A stretch of 64,000 nucleotides of DNA from Cladorhizidae sp. MBARI D1340-BT2 (GCA_028752905.1 JAQNBH010000002.1:16106390-16170389); one strand, 5' to 3'. Positions 31,552 through 42,629 are shown, counted from the stretch's first letter. Numbers and translations are program-made. The notes: a model not told the origin generated them from the sequence alone.

Positions 31552-31749
31552 CCAGCAGCTGCACCCGAAGCTTAATTACTCAGGGCTCACCCCACAATGT
31601 TTATACTATCAGTTGCTGATTGAGTCTTGCTGACTTCGGATCATGCCAAATCTTCAGCCGGTGACAATTGATTGCTGTTTTCAGAATTTTGCTTTGAGAT
31701 AAAATCATCTCATTCCAACGTTTCCAATGTCTTCAGCAATGGTATACGG

Positions 31750-32440
31750 AGCACCTTTAAAATTAATCTCGAGTTTCCCCCCCTTCCGACCTTCATTTTT
31801 TCTTTGACTCAATGAGCACCTTGTCACCAATCTTCAGCTTAGTATGTGTGTTATGCTTAGCATCATACTGCCGCTTCTGGTTGGACTGTGCTTTCTGTAT
31901 GTTCACAAGTACATTCTCATGCAGCTTCTTTTGTATCTCTAGCATACGCTCAACTCTGTAACTCTGGTTGCGAGATATAGCTCTTTCTCTGGGTGAGCCT
32001 CACTATTGGTTTGACGAGTGATTTCTATAGGAAGGCGAGCTTCTCTGCTGTACATGAGCAAAAATGGAGTGCACTTAGTGGAATTGTGTCGACTGGACCT
32101 AGCTATATGCAAAAAGTACGTTGTCAAGCAGTTCGTCCCAATTGTCTTGGTGATCATTCACCAGCTTTTGGAGCTGGGCTTTTAGAGTTTGATTAAAGAG
32201 CTCATCGAGGCCATTGGACTGAGGGTGATAGGCACTGGTAATATTATGCTTAAAGCCTGTGAGTTCCTCAAGCTGATCTACCAGCTGATTGCAAAACTCT
32301 CTGCCCTGGTCTGAAATAATCAGCATGGCGCAATATCATCTTGTAGATGATATCTGCTACATGCTTTGCCTCCTTCCTTGGCATTGGAGCTGCTTCAACC
32401 CATTTTGAAAAATATCAGTGAGGGTTATGCAATAATGGTA
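31750..32440 (-). pseudogene. Gypsy-like integrase, module B
   Basis: Minus strand from 32440: YCITLTDIF, then KWVEAAPMPRKEAKHVADI in another frame; LIISDQGREFCNQLVDQLEE, SAYHPQSNGLDELFNQTLK and DNWDELLDNVLFAYS; a stop; then STKCTPFLLMYSREARLPIE and, in a third frame, IQKAQSNQKRQYDAKHNTHT. The second catalytic Asp (SDQGREF) and the Glu region (NGLDELFNQ) are present, although typical relatives read L-x-ERFN. Several frame breaks. There are no RT or gag traces anywhere near it, which argues against an LTR element. Confidence 0.8.
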
Positions 32441-32850
32441 GCCATTCTTGCTTGGAAGCAAGGGACGGTATATTTCGGCAATTTGGTGACTCAATGAAGA
32501 GCTAAGATGGCCAGTCATATGGCTATCATAGATCCTGACTTGATCTCCCTTGATGATGTAATACACCAGTGGTTTCCATCCACATAATGTATCTGTATGG
32601 ATTCTTGGTTTTGTGGGACAAATCCATAATTCTGTGAAAAAAGACAATTTTGCAAACCACCCAGGGATGGAAATTGCTCTTTGAGGATTCTTTGCACAAG
32701 GTTCACATGTTCATCAGTGAGCTGTTTCTCTCTCTTGAGGTCTTCCCTAATGCTTTTTGAAAATGTTAGGGCCTTGCTTCTTTTCCTGGGCTGGGTGAAG
32801 TGGCAGTCTCCTGACCTCGCATGCTTCTGTGATGGCAGTTTGTTCCTCAA
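32441..32850 (-). pseudogene. Ulp1-like protease module A, N-terminal half only
   Basis: The minus-strand frame 32850-32515 includes LTDEHVNLVQRILKEQF, GFVPQNQESIQIHYVDGNHW, with the HW pair expected at the catalytic His, and REIKSGSMIAI; a frame change leads to IYDSHMTGHLSSSLSHQIAE and IYRPLLPSK. It then runs straight into integrase B (NGYHYCITLTDIF). The Cys-bearing half is missing. No intron is present where module B has one. Confidence 0.75.
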
Positions 32851-32872
32851 TCCCTTTACGGAAAATTGTCAT

Positions 32873-33390
32873 TCAGACTTTTTTGTGTAGGTTGGCATAC
32901 TGCTTACCACTTCTCTTCAGAGGTCCTTTTAAAGGTCCTTTTAAAGAGACACTCTCTGCCACAGGAGTTTCCATCTGCCTCCCATTGGAATGCTCCTCTG
33001 GAGGCTGCTGAATATGCCTCTCCACCACATTCCCATTACTCTTGCTCATCAGAGTAGTTTGCACTCACCTACATGTAATGATAATATGATATTGCAGCAG
33101 TTTCTATTGTACAGAGACAGCTTTGTATTGATTGCATAAAATATTCAACTCACTCTCCTTAAGGTCTGCTGGATGGTGTGGTCTTCTACATGCTTCTCTA
33201 CAAAACCTGACTCCCTTCTCTGCTCCTCAGATGATGCTTGATGGCCTGGACACTTCAACAAAACTAAAGTACATTGCAATGGCTTTCCCTTGCCTTGCAT
33301 GGCAGTTATTGTACATTTCATCTATTTTTTCATTTAAATTATTTTAGAAAGTGCTTTCATTTCATTCTATATAATTTCTATAGTATATAG
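32873..33390 (-). other. Linker without recognisable domain
   Basis: Between integrase A and protease A. A minus-strand frame at 33064-32873 is Pro/Lys-rich with a short internal duplication (LKGPLKGPLK). The rest shows nothing. Confidence 0.35.
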
Positions 33391-33393
33391 CCA

Positions 33394-34430
33394 TTAACCT
33401 GTGCAGTTCTTGTAAACTTTGAGCCTGTTTACATTAATCTTCTTCTTCAAAATTGTCCCCTTCAATGTTTGGACTTCATTAACACCTTTACCAACATGCC
33501 GGTTGACAACATATGGGCCGAGCCACTTATTGAAGAACTTTCCCCCTTTCCTCTCTTTTTGTGCTGTGTTTTCAACAAGGACATGGACACCTTCATTAAT
33601 CACAGCAGGTGAATGCTTGAGATTGTAGTACTCCTTCTGCTTCTTTTGAGCCTGAGAAATGTTGGATGTCTTTAGAAACAATCTCCTTCTGTATTTCAAA
33701 TAGGGCTTCCATTGTGTCTTCAACATTTTCCTCAGAAAGTTCTAGATCGAGTTCTTCTTGTGGACAGAGTTCTACATCAATGGGCAGACGAGGATGATGG
33801 CAAAACATCATGTACAAAGGAGAAAATTTGGTAGAGCTCTGTCGGGTGACTCTATAGCTGAATAATATAGGGTCTAAAAGCATATCCCAGTTAGTTTGAT
33901 CTTCATCAATCCTAGTAACCAGAGAATGGGATAAAGTCTGGTTAAATCGCTCGGTAAGCCCATTTGTTTGTGGATGATAAGCTGATGTCACCCTGTGCTG
34001 CGTTTGTGTTTTTGCAAAGAGATGCTCAGAAAGTTGATTGACAAACTCACAACACTGGTCAGAGATGATTATGTTGGGACAGCCAAAGCGACAGATCAAC
34101 TGCACACATAATTATATAATATGAAAATAATAATTATTGATTATTTCATATATCATAATGCCCTTTGTAGCTATTGTTAAGCCATTTCTTAACTTGTAAA
34201 TAAAGTTAGCCACACCAGCAACCTCTTTTGATGGAAGAGGGGTAGCTTCTGCCCACTTTGTGTAATAGTCTGTTACAGTTAAAATGTACTTATTTCCAGA
34301 TGGAGTCTCAGTTAATGGTCCTATGAGATCTATTCCAAGCTGATGCCAAACCTGAATATAGTATGAGTACAAATTAATTCTATAGTGCCAATGTTTCCAT
34401 TTGTATAGCGTAATTAAAAGCATTTGCTGT
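33394..34430 (-). pseudogene. Gypsy-like integrase, module A (probably intron-containing)
   Basis: Minus strand. 34380-34185 reads VWHQLGIDLIGPLTETPSG and YILTVTDYYTKWAEATPLPS, where the first catalytic Asp (GIDLIG) is present, preceded by a good acceptor (ttcag). About 80 AT-rich bases follow, ending tgtgtgcag, then 34099 onwards LICRFGCPNIIISDQ, SAYHPQTNGLTERFNQTL (second Asp and Glu), NWDMLLDPILFSYRVTRQ and PRLPIDVELCPQEELDLE. A frame change near 33660 leads to KKQKEYYNLKHSPAV and a GPY/F-like end (KWLGPYVVNRHVGKGV). A gypsy-type integrase core in a gene with introns suggests a DNA transposon of the Ginger kind or a domesticated copy. The putative donor before the 80-base insert is not a clean GT. 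Confidence 0.8.
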
Positions 34431-34930
34431 CCAACTTCCTTACAAGGATGGACAGTATAAAGATGCTCATGGATCTGTGATACAAGTGTAAGAGATCTTT
34501 CAACTCAATCAAAAGACAGATTCAAAGTCTATCCATCATAACACCACCCAACAGATACAGCCAATCAGAACACACACACACACACTTGAATGATAATGAC
34601 TGCTTCTTTCACAAGTAATTCAAGTTGGGAGGTTACAATGAGCTAATTCATAATTAATTATAAGTCTGAAGGTGTAGCATTGCCTTTTAGCAGCTGTTAA
34701 ATATTACTATGGTACCAAGCACAAAGCTAGTTGCTTGAACATTGAGAATTACAAGTTGTCACATGATGCAGCTGCAAACAAACGCAACTGCAGTTCTTCA
34801 TAGAAAGGTAGTGATATTTGGTACGAAATTTAACTTAGGAACAACAGGAATTGGATGCAGAGTTCCAGAACTCTTTTTCAGTTTTGGTTGGCTACGCTGA
34901 CAGCGATCACAGTGCCCAATGTAATACTCG
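34431..34930. other. No firm gene
   Basis: A (CA)n stretch near 34570. The minus strand just above 34430 reads HEHLYTVHPCKEVGQQ, possibly one more exon of the integrase module, but too short to claim. Confidence 0.3.
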
Positions 34931-34933
34931 ACA

Positions 34934-36478
34934 TCATTGTACATTCCAGGCTAATAGTACTTGCACTAAGATCTCTAGTGATTCCTGTAAAATAATACAT
35001 CCATTTTTTTTAAATTTTATTATTTTTATTTTATTTATAGAAACACTCATAATGAGCAAAAATGGTACAACTAAAATAAATGAGTAACGTATAAAACTTG
35101 ACATACTGTCCACAGACCTAATAAAGTCTGTCAAACTTTCCAGAGGAGAGTGTGCTCCACAAGTCATGACATGATATTTTTCAGTTAGGTGAATATTGCA
35201 TAAAATACACTGGCAGTCATCGCCCACCTCATAACAGTCCGTATGTATACACAATTTATGATGAAACCCATGGATGGTCGCTCGTGTGTAAAGATGTCTT
35301 GTCTTTTGTCCTTGTCTTCTCCATTCATCAAAATGAAAAGTCGGCCCATTCGTGAAATTTGCAATGCAAAATGTCATGCCCCTCTCCTCTCTGTCTTCCA
35401 TATAATCATTCCAAACTGAGGCCTCAAATTTCACTCCTGCTGTCCGCAGATCATCACATAGCCATGAGGTGCCCACCATTTCATGCACAGCTGTTGAGGA
35501 TGCAGATTGATGGACAACCAGGGCTCTTTTTAGAAATACAGACTTGACTTTGTCGAGTTCAATTAGATGTCTGGCAGAAAGATACAAGGCTATCACGTCC
35601 ATAAGATAATTCACAATCGGGAAATTTTTCATCGAGTAGATCTCAAGTGCAGTTGCTACGCTTACAAGTGAAAGCTCTTTCATTATGGCAATCACAGAGA
35701 GTGCCTTCTGTTTCTTTTTCTGGGTGTGATCAGTGAATGTGAGGCGAGACCGCATGGTTAGACCAAGATATTCATAGCTTCTGACAAATTCTATAGGGTG
35801 ATTCCGATATATAACTACTACATCCTTGCTGGAGAGCCTGCCACCTTTCCGAAATTTTATGCACTTTGTCTTGTCTATGTTTACTTCCATTTTATTCAGG
35901 TCACACCAGTCAGATAGTTTATCCATTGTGGCTTGAATGGTTGTCAGGTTTGCTGAGTAGAACACAAGATCATCAGCATAAAAGGAGAGCCCTATATCAT
36001 CTGACCTGAGGGTATCAGCTAGATCCGAAATGTATAAGATGAAGGCAGTCTGAGAGAATGAATCTCCTTGTGCAACCCCTCTATGTTGCCTGATGGGATC
36101 AGAGAAACAGGTTCCATCATAGATACGAAATTCATTCCATTTAAGTAGACTATGTGTCAATCCTAATATCCGACCTTTGATGTTGAATTGCTCTCTGAGT
36201 TTGTGCATGAGGATTGATCTATTAACATAGTCAAAGGCTTTTCTGAAATCCACGAAGACTGCATAGAGACACCCTAGTTTCCTGCTGAGCTCCTCCTTCA
36301 TGCATCTTAAAAGAAGGTACACTGGTTCTCGTGTGCTTTTGTGCAGTTGGAACCTGTGTTGCTCTGGAGGGAGGAGATGGAAAATATGTCTTCTAAGTCG
36401 ATCGTTGATAAGGGAGGTCATGACTTTCATTGGCGAATTGATAAGTGCTATTCCACGGTAAGAATCAATATCTATCAT
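34934..36478 (-). CDS. Non-LTR retrotransposon reverse transcriptase, 514 aa, 5' truncated
   Basis: An uninterrupted minus-strand frame. RT signatures: DIDSYRGIALINSPMKV near the start, PEQHRFQLHKSTREPVYLLL, AVFVDFRKAFDYVNRSIL, GVAQGDSFSQTAFILYISDL, and the catalytic box FYADDLVFYS near residue 168, then NKMEVNIDKTKCIKF and YEYLGLTMRSRLTF. Past residue 410 there is a Cys/His cluster (CYEVGDDCQCILC, then H-x3-C) like the C-terminal motif of many LINEs. The ATG at 36478 lies inside the RT domain by homology, so the upstream part (endonuclease) is missing. It is of a different family from the two LINE types elsewhere in the window. The last 50 residues are hydrophobic and basic and may be read-through into the 3' region. 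Confidence 0.9.
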   Translation of the reverse strand: MIDIDSYRGIALINSPMKVMTSLINDRLRRHIFHLLPPEQHRFQLHKSTREPVYLLLRCMKEELSRKLGCLYAVFVDFRKAFDYVNRSILMHKLREQFNIKGRILGLTHSLLKWNEFRIYDGTCFSDPIRQHRGVAQGDSFSQTAFILYISDLADTLRSDDIGLSFYADDLVFYSANLTTIQATMDKLSDWCDLNKMEVNIDKTKCIKFRKGGRLSSKDVVVIYRNHPIEFVRSYEYLGLTMRSRLTFTDHTQKKKQKALSVIAIMKELSLVSVATALEIYSMKNFPIVNYLMDVIALYLSARHLIELDKVKSVFLKRALVVHQSASSTAVHEMVGTSWLCDDLRTAGVKFEASVWNDYMEDREERGMTFCIANFTNGPTFHFDEWRRQGQKTRHLYTRATIHGFHHKLCIHTDCYEVGDDCQCILCNIHLTEKYHVMTCGAHSPLESLTDFIRSVDSMSSFIRYSFILVVPFLLIMSVSINKIKIIKFKKNGCIILQESLEILVQVLLAWNVQ

Positions 36479-37485
36479 GGCATTCAGAAAGCTACATTCG
36501 AATAAGTTGTACTTCAGTTATAATATATAATACCACACAAATGATGCTAGCAGTAATAGTTTTTAAACTGGCTTTGGTGTCGGCTGGGGCCAAAGCAGTT
36601 GGACAAAACCTCAATTTCAAAACCTCAATTTCTCCTATCATTAAAAAAAAGTTTTTTATTTCTTAATAATTATATATATATTTAATCCAAAGGTTCTTAA
36701 CTGCAGTATCTAATACAGTGCAGCAGACATAGCTACTGCTAGTTGCCTTGTGTTTGTGTGTGTGTGTGCTGGGGCTTGTCAGACCAAGCGTATGGTACTA
36801 AAGCTAATGTTAATTCATCTAGCCTGGGCATGCCTGCACAGCTAAAATTATTACAAATTGACTATATAGTATATAATATGAAGACAATAGAATTATGTTA
36901 AAATTACTATGTTACAGTTAGCTACACCAACCTAGGTGTCCATCTTCATGTATTGCCTTCAATAGTCTCTGCTTTTCTTCCGCAGTTTCTACCACAAGCC
37001 TCCTCACTGACTTGACGTTAAGTCTCTTTTTTTCTCTTGGTTTAATATATACCGATATAATATAACCGACCTACATGGACATTGAAGTTATTTTCAAGCT
37101 TCTTTCACAGTTGTGTGTGATAGTTTCCAGAATGAATAAATTAAAATACTTCAGAGAAAGAGAATTTTTCTGCCACCTTTACAACATAAATTTGTCTGCT
37201 GGGACGTAATTCCTCGCTCATCGGTTAACGTCCTAGCGGACGTCCCTAGGACGTATACTGATAGGGGGCGTTATCCGTGGTTCTAGCTCTGGCGTCTCCA
37301 TATTACCTTCCACCGGAAGGTATTCTTTTCGCCGGCTGCCCAGTGCTTCAAGACCCTTTCGCTTGTGTATGGCAACGCAATTTTATAGCTGGTCTCAAGT
37401 TATTTTTTTATTGTGCGTCTACGCTATCCACTGCATACTGCCTAGCTAGCTATTCAAGTTGTCTCTGGCTGGATATCACACAGAA
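36479..37485 (+). other. Upstream region of the GT92 gene
   Basis: AT-rich until about 37190, then more balanced. An imperfect palindrome at 37229-37253 has 8-bp arms cgtcctag/ctaggacg around a GC-rich centre, about 230 bases before the start codon. It may be a protein-binding site or chance. No clear TATA box at a fixed distance was identified. Confidence 0.4.
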
Positions 37486-38883
37486 ATGACTATGAGGAAA
37501 GGTTTCTTCATATTGTTGGGCATAAGTTTAATAACTAATCTTATCATCATTCTCACGTCCTTCACATCTCAAGCAAAGATCAAAGGAAACCTGGAACGAT
37601 TAACTATGACTGATAGTGTTATTGCCAAGGTACTGGTAGTTTCTAGTAACAGTTCTCACCCAATTTCTCCAAGTTCTCCAACAGCAGTGAGTGCCAGTAA
37701 TATTTCAACTCATCAGAACTTTTTGCAACTGGTCAAACTTCCATGGACTTCTGTCTTTGGCAAAGGTGAAAAAGATTCGTATCACTTCTTCTCTGCATAC
37801 TATGATGATAGGAATGGTGCACCTTATGCACCAGCTGTAGTAGTGCTGGGCTATGGGTATAATGAAGTTAAAAGAATTTCACTCTACTGCGTCTTCAAGT
37901 ATGCAGATGGACGCAATGTTTGCCTAAACCGACCTTTAATAAAGACACATCCTTCCCCTTGTGCGAATACAAACAGGGTGGGTGACTCTTACTACTATTA
38001 TTGCCCCCTGAAAGCTGGAGAAGACCCACCCCTCTCTGTTAAGATATCAAGCAGGAGCAACTGTGAAACTAATTTCACCTCAAATGAAATACCAGTGGGA
38101 AATAGAGACAGTGGTAAAGGAAAAACTCTCAAGAAATTTGGTGTTTGTGTTGGTGGGGCTGTGGTTGAAAACGAGAATACTCTTCAAGACCTTGTGGAGT
38201 TTATTTCCATGAGCAAACTCATGGGTGCTGAGATGATTACATTTTACATAAGTAGGGAACAGTTGAATGCGAGCATCATTCAGTATATCTTGAACCGCTA
38301 CTCTGATGTTCGTGTGATTGAGTGGAAACATTTTGAAATTTGGGATCCTTTGCATTACTACGGACAATTCCTTATCATCACTGACTGCATGTATAGGAGC
38401 ATGTATGAAACGGAGTACTTAGCCCAAATTGACCTCGATGAAATGATAATTCCAATCAAGAGGAACAGTTGGTCTGAAATGTTACGAGACCTGCCACAAA
38501 GAGAAAAGTATGCTAGCCTTATGTTTGAGAACGTTCCTTTTAGCACGAAGAATGTAAATAACACTCCAATATTACCAAATTGCAGTGATTTTAGAGTTGC
38601 AAAGTATTTCACAAGAACAGACCGACACTTATGTCAATATGGATATCGTATAAAAACTAAGCTGATGACAAGGCCAAGATTTGCCCTCAAGGCTGGCATG
38701 CATAATCTCTGTTCGGCAATTAGAGGATATGGATTCTCCTTACAGGTCCCAAAGGCATTGGCTATTGCTGCTCACTATCGTGTTTCCATTCCCTATAACT
38801 GCAAAGATAAGCCCACCAAGATAGACGAGACTCTTCTTAGGTACACAGATGGATTAAGAATGGAGATGTGTTCAAGGCTGTGA
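37486..38883 (+). CDS. Glycosyltransferase family 92 protein (DUF23), 465 aa, intronless
   Basis: The frame opens further upstream, but its first ATG is at 37486 (MTMRKGFFILLG). A hydrophobic segment at residues 6-26 is a signal anchor, so this is a type II membrane protein of the Golgi/ER. A Ser-rich stalk follows with N-glycosylation sites (NSSH, NIST). The catalytic part starts near residue 100 (FFSAYYDDR), with KYADGRNVC, CPLKAGEDPP, GVCVGGAV, LVEFISMSKLMGAEMITFYI and TDCMYRSMYETEYLAQ. Its metal-binding motif is DLDE at about 316-319, followed by MIIPIKRNSW. Known GT92 enzymes include a worm galactosyltransferase acting on N-glycan core fucose; the sugar and acceptor here cannot be told. 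All key motifs are intact. A broken paralogue lies 13 kb upstream. A single-exon gene of this kind may stem from retroposition or from lineage-specific intron loss. Confidence 0.93.
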   Translation: MTMRKGFFILLGISLITNLIIILTSFTSQAKIKGNLERLTMTDSVIAKVLVVSSNSSHPISPSSPTAVSASNISTHQNFLQLVKLPWTSVFGKGEKDSYHFFSAYYDDRNGAPYAPAVVVLGYGYNEVKRISLYCVFKYADGRNVCLNRPLIKTHPSPCANTNRVGDSYYYYCPLKAGEDPPLSVKISSRSNCETNFTSNEIPVGNRDSGKGKTLKKFGVCVGGAVVENENTLQDLVEFISMSKLMGAEMITFYISREQLNASIIQYILNRYSDVRVIEWKHFEIWDPLHYYGQFLIITDCMYRSMYETEYLAQIDLDEMIIPIKRNSWSEMLRDLPQREKYASLMFENVPFSTKNVNNTPILPNCSDFRVAKYFTRTDRHLCQYGYRIKTKLMTRPRFALKAGMHNLCSAIRGYGFSLQVPKALAIAAHYRVSIPYNCKDKPTKIDETLLRYTDGLRMEMCSRL

Positions 38884-39670
38884 TATATTTTATTTTGTTT
38901 TCGTAATCATGACAATGGGAGACTTGGCTCAAAATCCTTTTTTTTAATTATTGTAATCACCATAGCATTTCTCCTCTCTACTCTGTACAGATAATTTAGG
39001 TTTTATTGTTGCTTATTCTGTGCGCTCTAAAGCAATACATTGAATGTTTCTAAAGGCACATTATATTAGAAGTTACATCCACCAATATTATGGTCACTCA
39101 AAGATGGCAGCACTCTCCTATTTTCAGGTTTGTGGCTATATATATAGGCCAGTGTCCACTCAATTATTATTGCCATTTGGTCATTTGGAAGCTCGTTTAG
39201 TGCTCGATATGAGCTTTCAGATTTCAATCAATGTTAAGTTAAGTTGACTAGAAGGGGTGTGGGGGAGGGGTTGGGTTAGGTTTTTATTAGCCTAGGGTCT
39301 GTTTACAATTATGGCCGATTTCCTGCTTTTCATATATCTAAGATCAAGTACTTTGACAAAGCACAGACCAAATTAGAGACTGCCTTGTTCACAGCAGTGT
39401 AGAGATATACTGCAGCTACGAGCTTTGACAAACTACAGATTACAGACCAAATCAGAGGCCTTGGTCTCACAGCTCTGTGGAGATCCTGCACAGAATAGGT
39501 TTTGCAGTTTTTTAATGACCTTGATGTTGCTGGAGATAGAGACATTCAACAAATCATTTGAAATGGTTACCACTAGTCCCCTCTTGATTATTACTGGAAA
39601 CTAAGTCGCCTTTAGAAGAGCCCTCTTGTAATAAAGGGAAAATTAGACCATAAAATAGAAGATGCTAAAA
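38884..39670. other. Downstream of GT92, no gene recognised
   Basis: AT-rich. Two similar phrases (agctttgacaaactacagatta, ctttgacaaagcacagacca) near 39350-39450 suggest a small duplication. Confidence 0.35.
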
Positions 39671-39674
39671 TAAT

Positions 39675-39985
39675 CTTGTGGTTACGACTTTAGAGGTCCA
39701 TAGATTCTGTACACTTCACTGTATGAACTTCATATACAGCTCAAAAGATAGGTCTCTCTTTGTGCTCCCATTTGATACTAACTATGCCAAAGTTACTGCA
39801 ACTAAATTGGGATTGCCACAAAACCTGAGTGACTGGTTTTGCAACAGGTCTAGCTCCAGATGGCAAGTGCTACACAGCTGAAATTAGTGTGGCCATACCG
39901 CATACTACAGGAGTATTTCCATTAGGCGCTAAAAGGTGAGTATATGGTCATGCGTCAGTTGAAAAACAATTTATTTCTTCAAATT
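39675..39985 (+). repeat. R1 dispersed repeat, nearly full copy
   Basis: Begins cttgtggttacgacttt and contains gtccatagattctgtacact, gctcaaaagataggtctct, ctatgccaaagttact and tggcaagtgctacacagctg. It ends in gtatatggtcatgcgtcagt plus an AT-rich stretch. It has no long ORF, so it is a non-autonomous repeat. Confidence 0.75.
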
Positions 39986-40248
39986 GCTACAGTCAGCATC
40001 AAGTCTTGAGTGGCTGTAGCAACTGTGATTGCTAGAGCAAACCACTAGAGATTGAAGAATTATGTGGGGTGATGGGGAACTCATACTGCTGAGCCTGTAA
40101 GGCCACCACATATATTACCACACAGTGTGACACTATGTAACATAAAATCAACAGTACTTAATTAATAAAGGTATCCAAAATACTAAGTTATTAGTGTCCC
40201 GCTGCTCAAGGAGGGGGGAGGGGAGGGGACCAAAGAACATTCCTCAGC

Positions 40249-42250
40249 TCACCATACAAACAGTTCCTTTCTCCTCTGCCACCATTTCCCTACCCAATAC
40301 ATAACACACTCGCCCACCTCCTCAATCACTACATTCCTTACTCCCTCCACATCTTTCCCCCAAAGCAATGCCACCATTTTATCCTTACCCACTCTTCTAA
40401 ATTTATCCAGCCAATTTCCTGCCCCTACAATTCTGCGCACCATATCCATCAGCACCGGCCGATCACACTCAAATTCCGTGCACATCACTAAAAAATGTTC
40501 CACATCCTCCCCTGCTGCACTATCACACATGATAAACTTCTCATCCCTAACTACCCCACATCTCTTCTTATCCTCTAACAAACCAGCTGATGCAGTCCTC
40601 AGTCGAAATTTCAACCACACTCCTTCCTGACCATGCATGGACCTCACATAACTGTCCACCCCTGCACCATTCTTTGCCGATTTATAAAACTTCAGCTTAC
40701 TTTGCTGTTTACTTCCTCCTTCCAATCCTTCTCATTTCTCACCTTCATTTTGCTCTTCCACTTGCGTAACACATTGTTTAGCTCATATTTTCTCCGCAAT
40801 ATCTCGTATTCTTTCCATCATCCGATTCTTCCATTCTCTCTAAGTTTATTTACAACTATTTTTGCCAATTTCCTCTGTACCAACACCTCTAATCTCTTAC
40901 CAAACAAAACCTTCTTCACTCCTCTCGTCTAGCTTCCTCCACCCCATATCTCCCCATATTGCCACTCTTGTTACTGTATTACTTGCCCCCAACACTCTCC
41001 TACCCACTCTCATCTGTGCTGACTCCAACTTCTTGCAAGCATTACGTCCTCCTGTTCACCACACTTCGGCTGCATGCTCCATACTAGGTCTCACTAGAAG
41101 CTCCCACACCATTCTTCCTCCTCTATCTACTTCGACCTGCCCATTCACTCTACTCATCCATATCTCCTTTCCAACCCACTCTTCTGCTTTCTTTGCCATA
41201 TTCTCTAACTGAACATTACCCTTTAGCTTCCTATCAAACCATATTCCTAAGTACTTGGATTCTTTGACCTCTCCCAATATCTCCTCACGAATCCTCCAAT
41301 GCACTCCTGCTTCCTTCTTCCCGCTACCATGACCTTGCTTTTCTTACTATTAAACTTCATCTTCCACTTTAATAAATAAGCCTGTTACATCCAACATAGC
41401 TTGCAGTTCCACCCCTGAGCCTGCCAGAAGAACAACATCATCTGCATACATAAGTGCCCCACACCAAGAGCCTTCCACCTCGACTCCTAACTCAGCTCTC
41501 TCCAACTCTTCTGCCTTTCCCATCAAATAAATATTGAACCGAAGTAAAGACAAAGGACATCCCTGCCTAAGTCTATTCTCCACAGCAAACCACCTTGACC
41601 TTGCTCCATTCAATATCACCATCATCTCCACCCCATTATACAATCCTACACATGTCCTCACAAGTTTCTCCTCTACCCCATACTGCCTCAACTTCTGCCA
41701 CAGTCTCTCCCTCCACACACTGTCATAATGTCTTACTTATGTCCAGGAGAGCCAGATATGAATCTTTCTTCTCGCTCTTCCTCACTTCACTCACAGACTC
41801 CTCTTAGCACCAACCACTGGTCTGAACATCTGCTCCAGCTCCTAAATCCTCCTTGTGCTTCCGTCAAAATCCTATCCTCGGCAAACCCCCCCAACCTTCT
41901 CGCAAACACTCTCCCTTCACAACACTACAACATAATGCAATTTCCCTACAATTCCCTACTTCATTCTCGTCACCATCCCTGTAGAGAGGTACTATCAAAC
42001 TCCTCTTTGATTCCACTGGGCAGCACTCAATCCTCATCACCACATTCATCACCTGCACCATCACTGGCACCAACCTTCTACCTCCATACATCAGCATCTC
42101 ATTCAACATTCCATCAGTCTGCAAACTGTCTCTCACTAACAAAATATCTGAGCTTCTTGTCAGCGTCTTGTCTTCTGCCTCTGTAAGCACCCCACTATAC
42201 ATGTGTCTGCACTTCTCTGCTGGCATTAATTGTTTGCTGAGCATACACAC
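40249..42250 (-). pseudogene. LINE family A, RT middle and C-terminal part
   Basis: Minus strand, several frames. 42115-41985 reads TDGMLNEMLMYGGRRLV, VMVQVMNVVMRIECC and LYRDGDENEVGNCREIAL. 41718-41350 reads LRQYGVEEKLVRTCVGLYNG, NRLRQGCPLSLLRFNIYLMG and the catalytic MYADDVVLLAGS. 41304-41056 reads VKESKYLGIWFDRKLKG and VRPSMEHAAEVW. 40725-40249 reads WLKFRLRTASAGLLEDKKRC and CDSAAGEDVEHFLVMCTEFE, a Cys/His C-terminal motif. Frame breaks separate the pieces, so it is inactive. The overlap of the N-terminal block with the copy at 51.3 kb shows one family. Confidence 0.88.
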
Positions 42251-42499
42251 AGCACAGTCCTCCTGGTAACCAGAAGTTCCTAGCTGAAGTATGCAGCCAT
42301 TGATTCATATCTCCTGCTCCACTGCTCAATGTTGTGTAAGTCTTCCTAGTTAGAAGTGAGGCCATCATGATCTATGTGGCCACAGACAGCTGGTGTGGAT
42401 GTCTCCCCAAGCCCACATGGTTACCCTGGAATGTGTTATGTAACAATATATATAGTTGTGTTGGGACAACATTATGTGCCTACAGTCCTATACATTTCT

Positions 42500-42605
42500 A
42501 TACCACATACACTCACACACGCACACACACCACCCACACACACATGTACTATATACACACACACATATATACACACACACACAGAGAGAGAGACATACAC
42601 ACACT
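42500..42605. repeat. (CA)n/(TA)n-rich microsatellite
   Basis: acacac runs with tatata and agagag interruptions. The longer frames through it read Thr/His repeats and are not genes. Confidence 0.9.
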
Positions 42606-42629
42606 GGGTGGAGGCAGGTTGAAGTAGGT

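Noticed and set aside
33394..34430. Remnant of an ordinary gypsy LTR element
   Set aside because: No RT, RNase H, gag or LTR nearby, and introns are likely; a Ginger-like DNA transposon fits better, though not proven.
37277..37489. 70-codon ORF upstream of GT92
   Set aside because: It has no ATG at its start, overlaps the GT92 start in another frame and shows no domain.
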